A DNA stretch of 64,000 nucleotides, from positions 26,119 to 90,118 of the forward strand of contig NZ_BJZU01000050.1 of assembly GCF_007992195.1 (NCBI RefSeq), written 5' to 3'. Positions 36,846-46,210 of the stretch are shown one piece after another (position 1 is the first letter of the stretch; the number at the start of each line of letters is the position of its first letter). The notes under the pieces are model-generated. The model saw nothing but the letters and a program-made list of their open reading frames with translations, searched no databases and was not told where the DNA came from. Source of the DNA: Methylobacterium oxalidis (lineage in GTDB: Bacteria > Pseudomonadota > Alphaproteobacteria > Rhizobiales > Beijerinckiaceae). A program made the translations under genes and the position numbers.

Positions 36846-37562
36846 ATGGCGGAAGGGGCGGCAGGCGGAGGCATCGTCGCGGCGGTCGCGCCCGGCCGCC
36901 TCGGCGCGCCGTCCCTGTGACTTCCCGCTCTGCGCGGCTGGCTCCTCGCCGAGATGGCGCACGAGGCCGAGCAGCGCCGCTTCTTCCCCTGGCTCGCCGT
37001 CGCCTTTGGGTGCGGCATTCTCGCCTACTTCTCGGCGACGGAGGGTGAGCCGGCGCTCGTGGCCGGGGCCCGGTCGCCGCGGGCCTCTGCCTCGCCCTGA
37101 CGCCCCTCCTCGGCGCGCGGCCGGCCGCTCTCGCTCTGGTGCTGGCGCTCACCGCGGCCTTCCTCGGCTTCGGGGCCGCGGCCTGGCGCGTCGCGCGTCT
37201 CGGGCCCGACCCTGACACGGACGACCATCGCGCCGCTCACCGGCTTCGTGGAGGCGCTCGACGAGTGGGAGGAGGGCGCGCGGGCGGACATCGTCATCAC
37301 GCCGCACGCGGCGCCGCCCAACTGCGCGGCCGGCCTCGTCGTCGACAGAGCCTTCCTCCCGAGGTCGAGCGCCGTCGCGATACGCCTCACCGCCGCCAGA
37401 CCCGTGGTCCGGTCGGCCCGCGGCTCCGGCGGCGCGAGACCGTGGCGGCCCGCCGCGACGGTCGCCGCGGCCCCACCGCCTACATCCCGGCCCGTTCCGG
37501 ACGAGGCAGCGCCGGAGGACGCCGACGCGCCCGCGGAGGCGCCCCCCGAATCGCTTCAGTAA
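36846..37562 (+). pseudogene. comEC: comEC/rec2 remnant, internally deleted
   Basis: ComEC forms the inner-membrane channel for DNA uptake and is normally about 700 residues or more. Here only its ends remain in about 717 bases. From the ATG at 36846 the frame meets a TGA at 36918, continues as [20 protein letters not shown] and [20 protein letters not shown], then shifts frame near 37069 ([36 protein letters not shown]). It shifts back near 37215 to read [20 protein letters not shown]. This is joined directly to what looks like the ComEC C-terminus: ADIVITPHAAPPNCAAGLVV, DRAFLPRSSAVAI and GARPWRPA. The whole competence-domain core and metallo-beta-lactamase-like domain are missing. The gene position, between gltX and lexA, is where comEC lies in relatives. 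Its end overlaps the lexA end. Confidence 0.8.
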
Positions 37563-38278
37563 CGGCGCACGAGGCTGACGAGCCGGCCCTGGATGCGCAC
37601 CCGGTCCGGGCCGAGCACGCGGGTCTCGTAGGCCGGGTTCGCCGCCTCGAGAGCAATCGAGGAGCCGCGGCGGCGCAGGCGCTTGAGGGTCGCCTCCTCG
37701 TCGTCGATCAACGCCACGATGATGTCGCCGGTGTTCGCGGTGTCCTGCTTGCGGATCACCACGAGATCGCCGTCGAGGATGCCGGCCTCGACCATCGAGT
37801 CACCGCGCACCTCGAGCGCGTAGTGCTCTCCGCCGGCCAGGAAGTCCGGCGACAGGGTGATCGAGGCGCTCTGGTTCTGGATCGCCGCGATCGGCGTGCC
37901 GGCCGCTATCCGGCCCATGACGGGGATCGTCAGGGCGCGGCCGTTCTCGTCGGTCGCCTGGGTCATCGGCATCTTGGCGGCCGGAGCGCGGGTGCGCCCG
38001 CCCTCGACCACGCTCGGGGTGAAGCGGCGGACCTCGCTGCCGGCATTGGCCGGCTGGCCGAGGCTCTCGGGCATCCGGATCACCTCGATCGCCCGCGCCC
38101 GGTTCGGCAGGCGCCGCAGGAATCCGCGCTCCTCAAGAGCCGTGATGAGCCGGTGGATGCCGGACTTCGACTTCAGGTCGAGGGCGTCCTTCATCTCGTC
38201 GAAGGACGGCGGGACGCCGCTCTCCCGCATCCGCTGCTGGATGAAGCGGAGCAGATCCAGCTGTTTACGCGTCAGCAT
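37556..38278 (-). CDS. lexA: LexA repressor
   Basis: SOS-response repressor that self-cleaves when RecA is activated. The 240-residue protein has an N-terminal winged helix ([20 protein letters not shown], then [20 protein letters not shown]). The C-terminal S24 peptidase domain has the Ala-Gly cleavage site in [13 protein letters not shown], the catalytic Ser in [12 protein letters not shown] and the catalytic Lys in [20 protein letters not shown]7-GTTC box lies 69 bases upstream, consistent with self-repression. Its 3' end overlaps the comEC remnant on the opposite strand. Confidence 0.97.
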   Translation of the reverse strand: MLTRKQLDLLRFIQQRMRESGVPPSFDEMKDALDLKSKSGIHRLITALEERGFLRRLPNRARAIEVIRMPESLGQPANAGSEVRRFTPSVVEGGRTRAPAAKMPMTQATDENGRALTIPVMGRIAAGTPIAAIQNQSASITLSPDFLAGGEHYALEVRGDSMVEAGILDGDLVVIRKQDTANTGDIIVALIDDEEATLKRLRRRGSSIALEAANPAYETRVLGPDRVRIQGRLVSLVRRY

Positions 38279-38346
38279 CGGGCAGACTCATCTCTTCGGG
38301 GCGACGCGGCGTGCGGTCGCGGAAACAAAGCGCGAACACGTTAAAC

Positions 38347-38361
38347 GTTCCGCAAGTGTTC
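38347..38361. promoter_or_regulatory. LexA (SOS) box, alphaproteobacterial type
   Basis: GTTC-CGCAAGT-GTTC fits exactly the direct-repeat GTTC-N7-GTTC box of alphaproteobacterial LexA. It lies upstream of lexA itself. The decamer GTTCCGCAAG is repeated in tandem (38347-38356 and 38358-38367). Confidence 0.85.
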
Positions 38362-38392
38362 CGCAAGCGCAGCTTGGCGATACTGGATCAGA

Positions 38393-39622
38393 TCAGAGGA
38401 TCGCCCGGTCGAGCCTGATGATCCGGCACGGGTCGCCCGCCCGCGCCGCCGGTGCGTGGGGCGGCCGCACGAGGAGCGCCTCCGCCTGTCCCAGCACCGA
38501 GAGCATCGAGGAATCCTGGCGCTGCTCGGGGTGCGCCACCGGGAGGCGGTCGGGCGCCGCGTCGAGGCGGGCGCGCATGTAGTCGGCGCGCCCGTCGTTG
38601 GCCCCGAGGTCGCGCCCGAGGATCGCGGGCTCGGACCGGTCGGCGCCCGCCCGCGGGTCGCCGAGGAGCGCCCGGATCGCCGGCACCACGAACAGCATCC
38701 CGCAGACGATCGCCGAGACCGGGTTGCCGGGCAGGCCGATCACCAGCATCTCACCGAGACGGCCGTGCATCAGGGGCTTGCCGGGCCGCAGCGCCACCCG
38801 CCAGAAGCCGAGTTCGAGTCCTTCCCGGGCGAGCGCCGACCGCACGAGGTCGTGGTCGCCGACGGAGGCGCCGCCGAGGGTCACGATGAGGTCGGCACCG
38901 GCCTCCCGCGCCCGGCGGATCGCGTCCTCCAGGGCCGGCAGGCTGTCGCCCGCGATGCCGAGGTCGATCGGCTCGGCACCGGCGGAGCGGGCGAGGGCGG
39001 CGAGCGCCAGCGCGTTCGAGGCGACGATCTGGTCCCAGCGCGCCCGGGCGCCGGGCGCCACCAGCTCGTCGCCGGTGGCGAGGATCGCGACGCTTGGGCG
39101 CCGTCGCACCGCGACTTCGGCGTGGCCGGCGGCTGCCGCGAGGGCGAGGCGGCGCGCGTCGAGGGTATCGCCGGGCACGAGAAGCGTCTCGCCTTCCCGG
39201 AAGTCCAGCCCGGCCGCCCGCACGAAGCGGCCGGGCGCCACGCTCTCCCGGGCAGTGACGGCGTCGCCCTCGGCCTCCGCATCCTCCTGGATCAGGATCG
39301 CGTCGGCACCCTCCGGGACGGGGGCGCCCGTGAAGATGCGCACCGCCTCGCCCGTGCCGACCCGGCCGGCATAGCCGTGGCCGGCCGCGCTCGTGCCGAC
39401 GCGGCGCAGGCGGGCCGGCACCGTCGCGAGATCGGCGGCGCGCACCGCGTAGCCGTCCATGGCCGAGGCCGGGAAAGGCGGCTGCGTGCGCAGGGCCGCG
39501 ACCGGCGCCGCGAGCGTCCGGCCGGATGCCGCCGCGATCCCGACCCGCTCGGCCTCGACGGGATGCGCGACGCTGCCGAGGATGCGGGCCAACGCCTCCG
39601 CGACGGGCAGAGGCCCGCTCAC
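38393..39622 (-). CDS. moeA: Molybdopterin molybdenumtransferase
   Basis: Inserts molybdate into adenylated molybdopterin in the last step of molybdenum cofactor synthesis. The 409-residue protein shows the MoeA N-terminus ([20 protein letters not shown], then [12 protein letters not shown]), the [19 protein letters not shown] segment, the MPT-binding ATGDELV, the [11 protein letters not shown] loop and the C-terminal [13 protein letters not shown]. Its start overlaps the moaC stop by 4 bases, so the two cofactor genes are coupled. Confidence 0.96.
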   Translation of the reverse strand: MSGPLPVAEALARILGSVAHPVEAERVGIAAASGRTLAAPVAALRTQPPFPASAMDGYAVRAADLATVPARLRRVGTSAAGHGYAGRVGTGEAVRIFTGAPVPEGADAILIQEDAEAEGDAVTARESVAPGRFVRAAGLDFREGETLLVPGDTLDARRLALAAAAGHAEVAVRRRPSVAILATGDELVAPGARARWDQIVASNALALAALARSAGAEPIDLGIAGDSLPALEDAIRRAREAGADLIVTLGGASVGDHDLVRSALAREGLELGFWRVALRPGKPLMHGRLGEMLVIGLPGNPVSAIVCGMLFVVPAIRALLGDPRAGADRSEPAILGRDLGANDGRADYMRARLDAAPDRLPVAHPEQRQDSSMLSVLGQAEALLVRPPHAPAARAGDPCRIIRLDRAIL

Positions 39623-40116
39623 GCGGCTGTCCCGCCGGGCTCGTCCGCCCGGTAGCTGCCGGAGCGGCCGCCATCCTTGGCCAGGAGGCGGATCCCCTCG
39701 ATGCGCATGCCGCGGTCCACCGCCTTCACCATGTCGTAGACGGTGAGGCAGGCGACCGAGACCGCGGTCAGCGCCTCCATCTCGACCCCGGTCGGGCCCT
39801 GCACGCGCACCTCCGCGACGATGCGCAGCCCCGGCAGCGCGTCGTCGGCCTCGCAGGTCAGGTGGACCTTCGAGAGCAGCAGCGGGTGGCAGAGCGGGAT
39901 CAGCTCGTGCGTGCGCTTGGCCGCCATGATGCCCGCGAGCCGGGCCGTGCCGATCACGTCGCCCTTCTTGGCGTCGCCCTCGCGGATGAGGCGCAGCGTC
40001 TCGGGCAGCATCACCACCGCGCCCTCCGCGCGCGCCGTGCGGGTGGTGGCCGGCTTGTCGGTGACGTCGACCATGTTGGCCGCGCCGGTGGCATCGAGAT
40101 GGGTGAGCCCGGTCAT
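39619..40116 (-). CDS. moaC: Cyclic pyranopterin monophosphate synthase accessory protein MoaC
   Basis: Converts the MoaA product (3',8-cyclo-GTP) to cyclic pyranopterin monophosphate. The 165-residue length is normal. Signature segments: [74 protein letters not shown] and the late [20 protein letters not shown]. It follows trpC after 12 bases and overlaps moeA. Confidence 0.97.
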   Translation of the reverse strand: MTGLTHLDATGAANMVDVTDKPATTRTARAEGAVVMLPETLRLIREGDAKKGDVIGTARLAGIMAAKRTHELIPLCHPLLLSKVHLTCEADDALPGLRIVAEVRVQGPTGVEMEALTAVSVACLTVYDMVKAVDRGMRIEGIRLLAKDGGRSGSYRADEPGGTAA

Positions 40117-40128
40117 CCGCGCGCCCGC

Positions 40129-40959
40129 TCAGGCCGCGCCGCCGAAGAGCAGGCGGCGGGTCGCCTCCGCGAGGTCCGCCTGCCGCATCAGGCTTTCGCC
40201 GACGAGCACCGCGTGCAGGCCGCTCTCGCGAAGGCGCACCACGTCCTCGTGGCCGGCGATGCCGCTCTCCGCGACGGCGATGCGGTCCTCCGGGATGCCG
40301 GGCCGCAGGCGCGCGGCGGTCTCGAAGGAGACCTCGAAGGTCTTCAGGTTGCGGTTGTTGATGCCGATCAGGCGCGTCCCAAGGGGGATCGCCCGCTCCA
40401 GTTCCTCCGCGTCGTGCACCTCGACCAGCACGTCCATTCCGAGATCGTGTGCGGCCTCGACGATCGCGGCCGCCTCGTCGTCGTCGAGGCAGGCCATGAT
40501 CGCCAGCACGCAGTCGGCGCCCCAGGCCCGGGCCTCCAGCACCTGGTAGGGCTCGAACATGAAGTCCTTGCGCAGGACCGGCAGGGAGCAGGCGGCGCGT
40601 GCCCGCACGAGATAGTCCGGGCGGCCCTGGAAGGACGGCTCGTCGGTGAGCACCGAGAGGCAGGTCGCGCCGCCGGCCTCGTAGGCGGCGGCCAGCGCCG
40701 CCGGGTCGAAATCGGCCCGGATCAGCCCCTTCGAGGGCGAGGCCTTCTTCACCTCGGCGATCAGGGCCGGGCGCCCGGCCGCGATGTGCGCCGCGATGGC
40801 GTCCGCGAAACCCCGCGGCGGGCTCTGGGCCGCGGCACGGGCCTCGAGGGCCGCTTCCGAGACCCGCAGCTTCGCCTCGGCGATCTCGCGCCGCTTGTAG
40901 GCCTCGATCCGGGCGAGGACCGTCTGTCCTGTCGCGCCCCTGGTTGCGGTGTCGGACAT
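40129..40959 (-). CDS. trpC: Indole-3-glycerol phosphate synthase
   Basis: Closes the indole ring in tryptophan synthesis. The 276-residue single-domain TIM barrel lacks the TrpF half fused to it in E. coli. Motifs in order: [66 protein letters not shown] and [14 protein letters not shown]. It lies 9 bases after trpD and 12 before moaC, the usual alphaproteobacterial order. Confidence 0.97.
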   Translation of the reverse strand: MSDTATRGATGQTVLARIEAYKRREIAEAKLRVSEAALEARAAAQSPPRGFADAIAAHIAAGRPALIAEVKKASPSKGLIRADFDPAALAAAYEAGGATCLSVLTDEPSFQGRPDYLVRARAACSLPVLRKDFMFEPYQVLEARAWGADCVLAIMACLDDDEAAAIVEAAHDLGMDVLVEVHDAEELERAIPLGTRLIGINNRNLKTFEVSFETAARLRPGIPEDRIAVAESGIAGHEDVVRLRESGLHAVLVGESLMRQADLAEATRRLLFGGAA

Positions 40960-40968
40960 CGGAATCCC

Positions 40969-41982
40969 TCAGGCGTTCGAGATCGCGACGAGGCGGGCGA
41001 GCGTCGCCCGCGCCGCGCCGGAGGCGATGGCCGCGTCCGCGCGCCCGACGCCCTCTGCGAGCGTTCCGGCGGCGCCCGCGACCACAAGGCCCGCCCCAGC
41101 ATTGAGAACGGCAATGTCCCGGTAGGCGTTGCGGGCGCCCTCCAGGACGGTGCCGAGCGCGCGGGCGTTGTGGTCCGGATCGCCGCCGCGAAGATCATCA
41201 AGAGTGGCGAGCGGCAGCCCGACCTCGCGGGGATCGACGCGGAACCGGGTGACGTGCCCGTCCTCCAGCGCCACCACCGCGGTCGGCCCGGTCACGGTAA
41301 TCTCGTCGAGCCCGTCTGAGCCGTGCACGGTCCAGACCCGGCGGCTGCCGAGCTCGGACAGCACCCGCGTCAGCGGCTCGGCCCAGTCCGGCGACGAGAC
41401 GCCGAGGAGCTGGTGGGCGACGCCGGCCGGGTTCGAGAGGGGGCCGAGCAGGTTGAAGATGGTGCGCACCGGAAGCTCGGAGCGCACCGGCGCGACGTGG
41501 CGCATGGCGCCGTGATGTGTCTGCGCGAACATGAAGCAGAGGCCGGCCTGCTCCAGGCAGCGCCCGAGGCCCGCCGGATCGAGACCGAGCTTCACGCCGA
41601 GGGCGGCGAGCACGTCCGCGGCCCCCGAGCGCGAGGTCGCCGCCCGGTTGCCGTGCTTGGCCACCGGCACGCCGCAGGCCGCCGTCACGATCGCGGCGAG
41701 CGTCGAGACGTTGTAGCTGCCCGAATGGTCGCCGCCCGTGCCGACGATGTCGACCGCGCCCGGCACGGAGGCGACGGGCAGCATCCGGGCACGCATCGCC
41801 TCGACGGCGCCGGTGATCTCCTCGACGCTCTCGCCGCGCACCTTGAGCGCGACGAGGAAGGCCCCCGCCTGCACGGGCGTCACCTCGCCGGAGAGCAGGT
41901 CGTCGAAGGCGGCGCGCGCCTCGTCGCGGCTCAAGCTCTGCCCGGAGGCGGCCTTGGCCAGGATGTGCCTGAAGGATTCCAT
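40969..41982 (-). CDS. trpD: Anthranilate phosphoribosyltransferase
   Basis: Transfers phosphoribose from PRPP to anthranilate. The ATG at 41982 (MESFRHILAKAASGQSLSRD) gives 337 residues, matching the family. The PRPP-binding glycine loop VDIVGTGGDHSGSYNVST is present, as are KHGNRAATSRSGAADVLAAL and the FNLLGPLSNPA loop. An upstream in-frame extension to 42042 is possible but lacks family similarity. It follows trpG with 56 bases between. Confidence 0.96.
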   Translation of the reverse strand: MESFRHILAKAASGQSLSRDEARAAFDDLLSGEVTPVQAGAFLVALKVRGESVEEITGAVEAMRARMLPVASVPGAVDIVGTGGDHSGSYNVSTLAAIVTAACGVPVAKHGNRAATSRSGAADVLAALGVKLGLDPAGLGRCLEQAGLCFMFAQTHHGAMRHVAPVRSELPVRTIFNLLGPLSNPAGVAHQLLGVSSPDWAEPLTRVLSELGSRRVWTVHGSDGLDEITVTGPTAVVALEDGHVTRFRVDPREVGLPLATLDDLRGGDPDHNARALGTVLEGARNAYRDIAVLNAGAGLVVAGAAGTLAEGVGRADAAIASGAARATLARLVAISNA

Positions 41983-42038
41983 GGGGCGGACGCGGTCTGT
42001 CGATGCGGGCGCGCTCCGGCGCGTCCCGGTCTCCAGCG

Positions 42039-42653
42039 TCAATGCACGTCGCCGGTGCGCTTGTCACGCTCCGCGTTCCAGGCCGCGGCAATCTCCAGGA
42101 AGTTGCGCAGGATCTGCGTGCCGTGCTGCGAGAGGATGCTCTCGGGGTGGAACTGCACGCCGTGGACGGGGCGCGTCCGGTGCTCGAGCCCCATGATCAG
42201 CCCGTCCGCCTCGGCCGTCACCGCGAGATCCTCCGGGCAGCCCGCGCGGTCGACGACGAGGGAATGGTAGCGCGTCGCCTGGAGCGGGCCGTTGATGCCG
42301 CGGAAGACGCCCCGCGCCCCGTGCTCGATCGTCGAGACCTTGCCGTGCATCGGGGCCGGCGCGCGCACGACCTCGCCGCCGAAAGCCTGCCCGATCGCCT
42401 GAAGGCCGAGGCAGACGCCGAAGATCGGGGTGTCGGCGGAGAGATCGCGGATCACGTCGAGGCAGATGCCGGCCTCGTTGGGCGTACAGGGGCCCGGCGA
42501 CAGCACCACCGCGTCGGGCTTGCGCGCCCGCACCTCGGCGACCCCGAGCGCGTCGTTGCGGACCACCGAGACCGAGCCGCAGAGCGGTCCGATCAGGTGC
42601 ACGAGGTTCCAGGTGAAGGAGTCGTAGTTGTCGATGACGAGGACGTCGGGCAT
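42039..42653 (-). CDS. trpG: Anthranilate synthase glutamine amidotransferase component
   Basis: Supplies ammonia from glutamine to TrpE. The ATG at 42653 (MPDVLVIDNYDSFTWNLVHL) has a GGAA-type site upstream and gives 204 residues; an ATG 15 bases earlier is possible. The nucleophile Cys is in FGVCLGLQAIGQAFGG; the His and Glu of the triad are in VQFHPESILS. SPGPCTPNEAG is also typical. It is separated from trpE by the disrupted chemoreceptor gene. Confidence 0.96.
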   Translation of the reverse strand: MPDVLVIDNYDSFTWNLVHLIGPLCGSVSVVRNDALGVAEVRARKPDAVVLSPGPCTPNEAGICLDVIRDLSADTPIFGVCLGLQAIGQAFGGEVVRAPAPMHGKVSTIEHGARGVFRGINGPLQATRYHSLVVDRAGCPEDLAVTAEADGLIMGLEHRTRPVHGVQFHPESILSQHGTQILRNFLEIAAAWNAERDKRTGDVH

Positions 42654-42785
42654 CGGCGCGGTTCCCATGGCGCGGATCTGGCCGGAGATCCGGGCCGGGT
42701 CAAGTGCGCGCCCGACAGGTTCGCAACCGCAAGCGGGCGCCGAACCGTCGGTACGCGCAACAGGAGCAACGTTTCGCCGGCATTT

Positions 42786-42800
42786 GAGCGAAATTCGCTC
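42786..42800. promoter_or_regulatory. 15-bp perfect inverted repeat upstream of trpG
   Basis: GAGCGAA and TTCGCTC flank a single A. It lies 133 bases upstream of the trpG start, in the divergent region between trpG and the chemoreceptor remnant. It is a candidate operator; no regulator can be assigned. The region 42800-42958 is notably AT-rich and contains a TTGACA (42912-42917) without a clear -10. Confidence 0.4.
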
Positions 42801-42958
42801 GGCTGTCCGAAAGCCGTCAGCGCCAGTGAGCATTATTGACGGACTCGTCGAAGATTGCCCGCTTGCAATCAAGTGTTCTTTTAGATGTTCGTTATCGGCG
42901 CTTCTGCACTTTTGACAGTGCTTTTGGACACAAAGCACGGATCGTGCGGAGACGGGTC

Positions 42959-44651
42959 ATGAGATTTCTGAACAGGTTTGGCTTTCTGACGAAGATGGCC
43001 ATCCCGATCGTTCTCCTGGCCTGTCTAACGGCCAGCCTCGTCGCCTTCGCGAGCGGCCGGCTCGGATTGCTGTCGGACGAGACGCAGCGGCTCATCGACG
43101 TGCAGGCGACGCGCCTCGAACACATCATTCGGGCGGCCTCTCGGCGTCACCGAGGCGACCATGATGGACCGCAACATCACGATCGAGACGCGGCCCGCCG
43201 AGATGGCCGGGTTCAAGGAGCGTCAGGACACCGCGAAGGCCGCGGCGATCGAGTCGATCGACCGGCTGATCAAGATGTCCGACTCGCAGGAGCGCCGCAC
43301 CGTCAACGAGGAGCTTCGGCGCTCCGTCGAGGCGTATTTCGCGATCCTCGACCGCTCGACCGCGCACGGATTGCGCAACGAGGCGGAGGCGGCCGTGAAG
43401 ATCTCGCAGTCGGAGGGACAGTCCGCCCGCCGCAAGCTGCGCGAGGTCTTCGACAACCGCGTGAACGTGCTCAGCAAGGAATTCCAGGTCGCGAAGGCAC
43501 AGGCCGGCGAGACGGCCCTCAACGCGACCCTGTTCTTGATCGGCGCCGCGGCCGCGGGATTGCTCCTCGTGGCCGGGCTTGCCGGCGCGATCGTCGTATT
43601 CGGAATCGCCCGCCCGCTCGGTCGAATGACCGGCGCCATGGGGGCGCTCGCCGCCGGCAACCTCGACGTCGCCGTGGAGGGCGGGGACCGCCGGGACGAG
43701 GTCGGCGCGCTGGCCCGGGCTCTCGCCGTCTTCAAGCAGAACGCCCTGGAGAGCCGTCGGCTCGCCGCGTTGCAGGCGGAGGAGGACGGCGCCAAGATGC
43801 GCCGCGCGGAGCGTCTCGACCAGTTGACCCGTGCCTTCGAGCGCGATGCCGCCGGTCTCACGGCCGGGCTGACCGCCGCGGCGACGGAGATGGAGGCCAC
43901 CGCCCACTCGATGACGGGCATCGCCGATCAGACCAACCAGCAGGCCGTCAGCGTCGCCGTGGCGGCCGGCGAGACCTCGGGCAACGTCCAGACGGTGGCG
44001 GCCGCCACCGAGGAGCTGTCGGCCTCGATCCAGGAGATCACGAAGCAGGTCGCCCTCTCGGCGGAGATCGCCGACACGGCGGTCCGCAGTGCCCGCGAGA
44101 CCGACGCGACGATCCAGGCCCTGGCGGCGACCGCGGACAAGATCGGGGCGGTGATCGCGATGATCTCGACGATCGCCGGGCAGACGAACCTGCTCGCGCT
44201 CAACGCCACCATCGAGGCGGCACGGGCCGGCGAGGCGGGGCGCGGCTTCGCGGTCGTCGCCACCGAGGTCAAGGAGCTCGCCGCCCAGACGAGCCGCGCC
44301 ACCGACGAGATCGCGGGTCAGATCGACGCGATCCAGAGCGCGACGCGCGGGGCCGTCGACGCGGTCCGCGGCATCGGCTCCACCATCGACGGGATGGCCG
44401 GCATCGCCACGCAGGTGGCCGCGGCGATGGAGGAGCAGGGCGCTGCGACGCGAGAGATCGCCCGCAACGTCCAGGAGGCGGCGCGGGGCACCGAGCAGGT
44501 CACCGGCAGCGTCGGCGAGGTGCGCAGGGGCGCGGGCGAGACCGGCTCGGCGGCCACGCAGGTGCTCGGCGCGGCCCGCGAGCTCGCGGGACACTCGACG
44601 ACGCTGAGCGAGGCCGTCCGCAGCTTCCTCTCGGACGTGAAGGCGGCCTGA
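42959..44651 (+). pseudogene. Methyl-accepting chemotaxis protein, frameshifted near the N-terminus
   Basis: A chemoreceptor of about 564 residues if repaired. From the ATG at 42959 the protein begins MRFLNRFGFLTKMAIPIVLL with a first membrane segment and reads to HIIRAAS near 43140. Homologous sequence then continues in the next frame as [20 protein letters not shown] through the rest. That part has a helical periplasmic segment, a second membrane segment ([20 protein letters not shown]), a HAMP domain and the cytoplasmic signalling domain, with the hairpin tip [20 protein letters not shown] followed by [20 protein letters not shown]. One extra base, or two missing, at CTCTC (43138-43142) explains the break. 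The second frame has an ATG at 43161, but that start would lose the first membrane segment. It interrupts the trpG-trpE neighbourhood. Confidence 0.82.
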
Positions 44652-44683
44652 CCGGCCGGGCGGTCCCGTGCGGGGCCGCCCGC

Positions 44684-46204
44684 CTACTGCCCGCGCCGGA
44701 CCTGGGCCGCGAAGACCACCGCGTCCTCGGCGGCGCGGAACAGGGCCTTCGCCTTGTTGACGCACTCCTGCTGCTCGGCCGCCGGGTCGGAATCGTAGAC
44801 GATGCCGGCGCCCGCCTGGACGTGCATGCGCCCGTCCTTCACGATGGCCGTGCGCAGGACGATGCAGGTGTCCATCTCGCCGCGCGCCCCGAAATAGCCG
44901 ATGCAGCCGCCGTAGGGCCCGCGCTTCTCGCGCTCCAGCTCGTCGATGATCTCCATCGCCCGCACCTTCGGCGCGCCGGAGACCGTGCCGGCGGGAAACC
45001 CCGCCGCCAGCGCGTCGAGGTTGTCGCGCGCCGGATCGAGGTCGCCCTCGACGTTCGAGACGATGTGCATCACCTGGCTGTAGTACTCCAGGAAGAACGA
45101 GCCGGTGACCGTGACGCTGCCGATCCGCGAGACGCGGCCGACGTCGTTGCGGCCGAGATCGAGCAGCATCAGGTGCTCGGAGCGCTCCTTCGGGTCGGCC
45201 AGCAGCTCCTCGGCGAGTGCCCGGTCCTCGGTGGGCGTGGCGCCGCGGCGGCGGGTGCCCGCGATCGGCCGGATCGTGACCCGCCCGTCGCGCACACGCA
45301 CCAGGATCTCGGGGCTGGAGCAGACGACCTGGAAACCCTCGAAGTCGAGGTAGCAGAGGAAGGGGGCCGGGTTGGTGCGCCGCAGCGAGCGGTAGAGCGC
45401 GAAGGCGGGCAGCGTGAAGGGCGCCTCGAAGCGCTGCGAGAGCACGACCTGGAAGATGTCGCCCGCGACGATGTACTCCTTAGCCCGCGCCACCATGGCG
45501 GCGTAGTCGGCGGGCGGTGTGTTCGAGACGGGCTCGGGCGGCGCGACGTTCGAGAGGTCGGCCCGCGCCTCGATCGGCAACGGGCCCTCGAGCGCCGCCG
45601 CGACCCGCTCCAGGCGGGCGAGCGCCGTCTCGTAGGCCGCGCGCGCGGTGACGCCTGGGGCGGGCCGCACGGGGCTCACCACGGTGATGATGTCGCGCAC
45701 CGCGTCGAACACCACCATCACCCGGGGCCGCACCAGAACCGCGTCCGGCACCCCGAGCGGGTCCGGGTTCGGCTCCGGCAGCGCCTCCATGGCGCGCACC
45801 ATGTCGTAGCCGAGATATCCGAACAGGCCCGCCGCCATCGGCGGCAGGTCGGCGCCCGCCTCCTCGCCGATCGCGCTCTCGGCGATCAGGGCGCGCAGGC
45901 TGTCGAGGGGCGCCCGGTCGTCGGGCGCGAACTCCGTGAGGTCCGGGCCGCGGGTGATCTCGGGGCGGCCGTTCCGGCAGCGCCAGACGAGGTCCGGGTC
46001 GAGACCGATCATCGAGTAGCGCCCGCGCACCGCGCCGCCCTCGACGGATTCGAGCAGGAAGGCCGTGCCCGCATGGCACGCCCTCAGCTTCAGGAAGGCC
46101 GCGACCGGCGTCTCCAGGTCGGCGACGAGGCGGATGTCGAGGAGGGCCGGGCGACCGGCCTCGTAGCCGGCCGCGAAGGCCGCGTAGGCGCTGTCGGTGG
46201 CCAT
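44684..46204 (-). CDS. trpE: Anthranilate synthase component I
   Basis: Makes anthranilate from chorismate with ammonia from TrpG. The 506-residue protein has the regulatory N-terminal domain with LLESVEGGAVRGRYSMIGL (tryptophan-binding LLES) and the chorismate-binding domain: FQVVLSQRFEAPF, SSPEILVRV, RPIAGTRRRG, SEHLMLLDLGRNDVGRV, FPAGTVSGAPKVRAMEIIDE and QAGAGIVYDSDP. It starts 6 bases after the ppiD stop, so the two form one transcription unit. Confidence 0.97.
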   Translation of the reverse strand: MATDSAYAAFAAGYEAGRPALLDIRLVADLETPVAAFLKLRACHAGTAFLLESVEGGAVRGRYSMIGLDPDLVWRCRNGRPEITRGPDLTEFAPDDRAPLDSLRALIAESAIGEEAGADLPPMAAGLFGYLGYDMVRAMEALPEPNPDPLGVPDAVLVRPRVMVVFDAVRDIITVVSPVRPAPGVTARAAYETALARLERVAAALEGPLPIEARADLSNVAPPEPVSNTPPADYAAMVARAKEYIVAGDIFQVVLSQRFEAPFTLPAFALYRSLRRTNPAPFLCYLDFEGFQVVCSSPEILVRVRDGRVTIRPIAGTRRRGATPTEDRALAEELLADPKERSEHLMLLDLGRNDVGRVSRIGSVTVTGSFFLEYYSQVMHIVSNVEGDLDPARDNLDALAAGFPAGTVSGAPKVRAMEIIDELEREKRGPYGGCIGYFGARGEMDTCIVLRTAIVKDGRMHVQAGAGIVYDSDPAAEQQECVNKAKALFRAAEDAVVFAAQVRRGQ

Positions 46205-46210
46205 GCCGTG

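Noticed and set aside
37139..38344. A 401-codon plus-strand frame across the comEC remnant and lexA.
   Set aside because: Its first part is the middle piece of the comEC remnant; the remainder is antisense to lexA.
42875..42890. A second LexA-type box (GTTC...GTTC) upstream of the chemoreceptor.
   Set aside because: The spacer is 8 bases, not the 7 required by the alphaproteobacterial LexA box.
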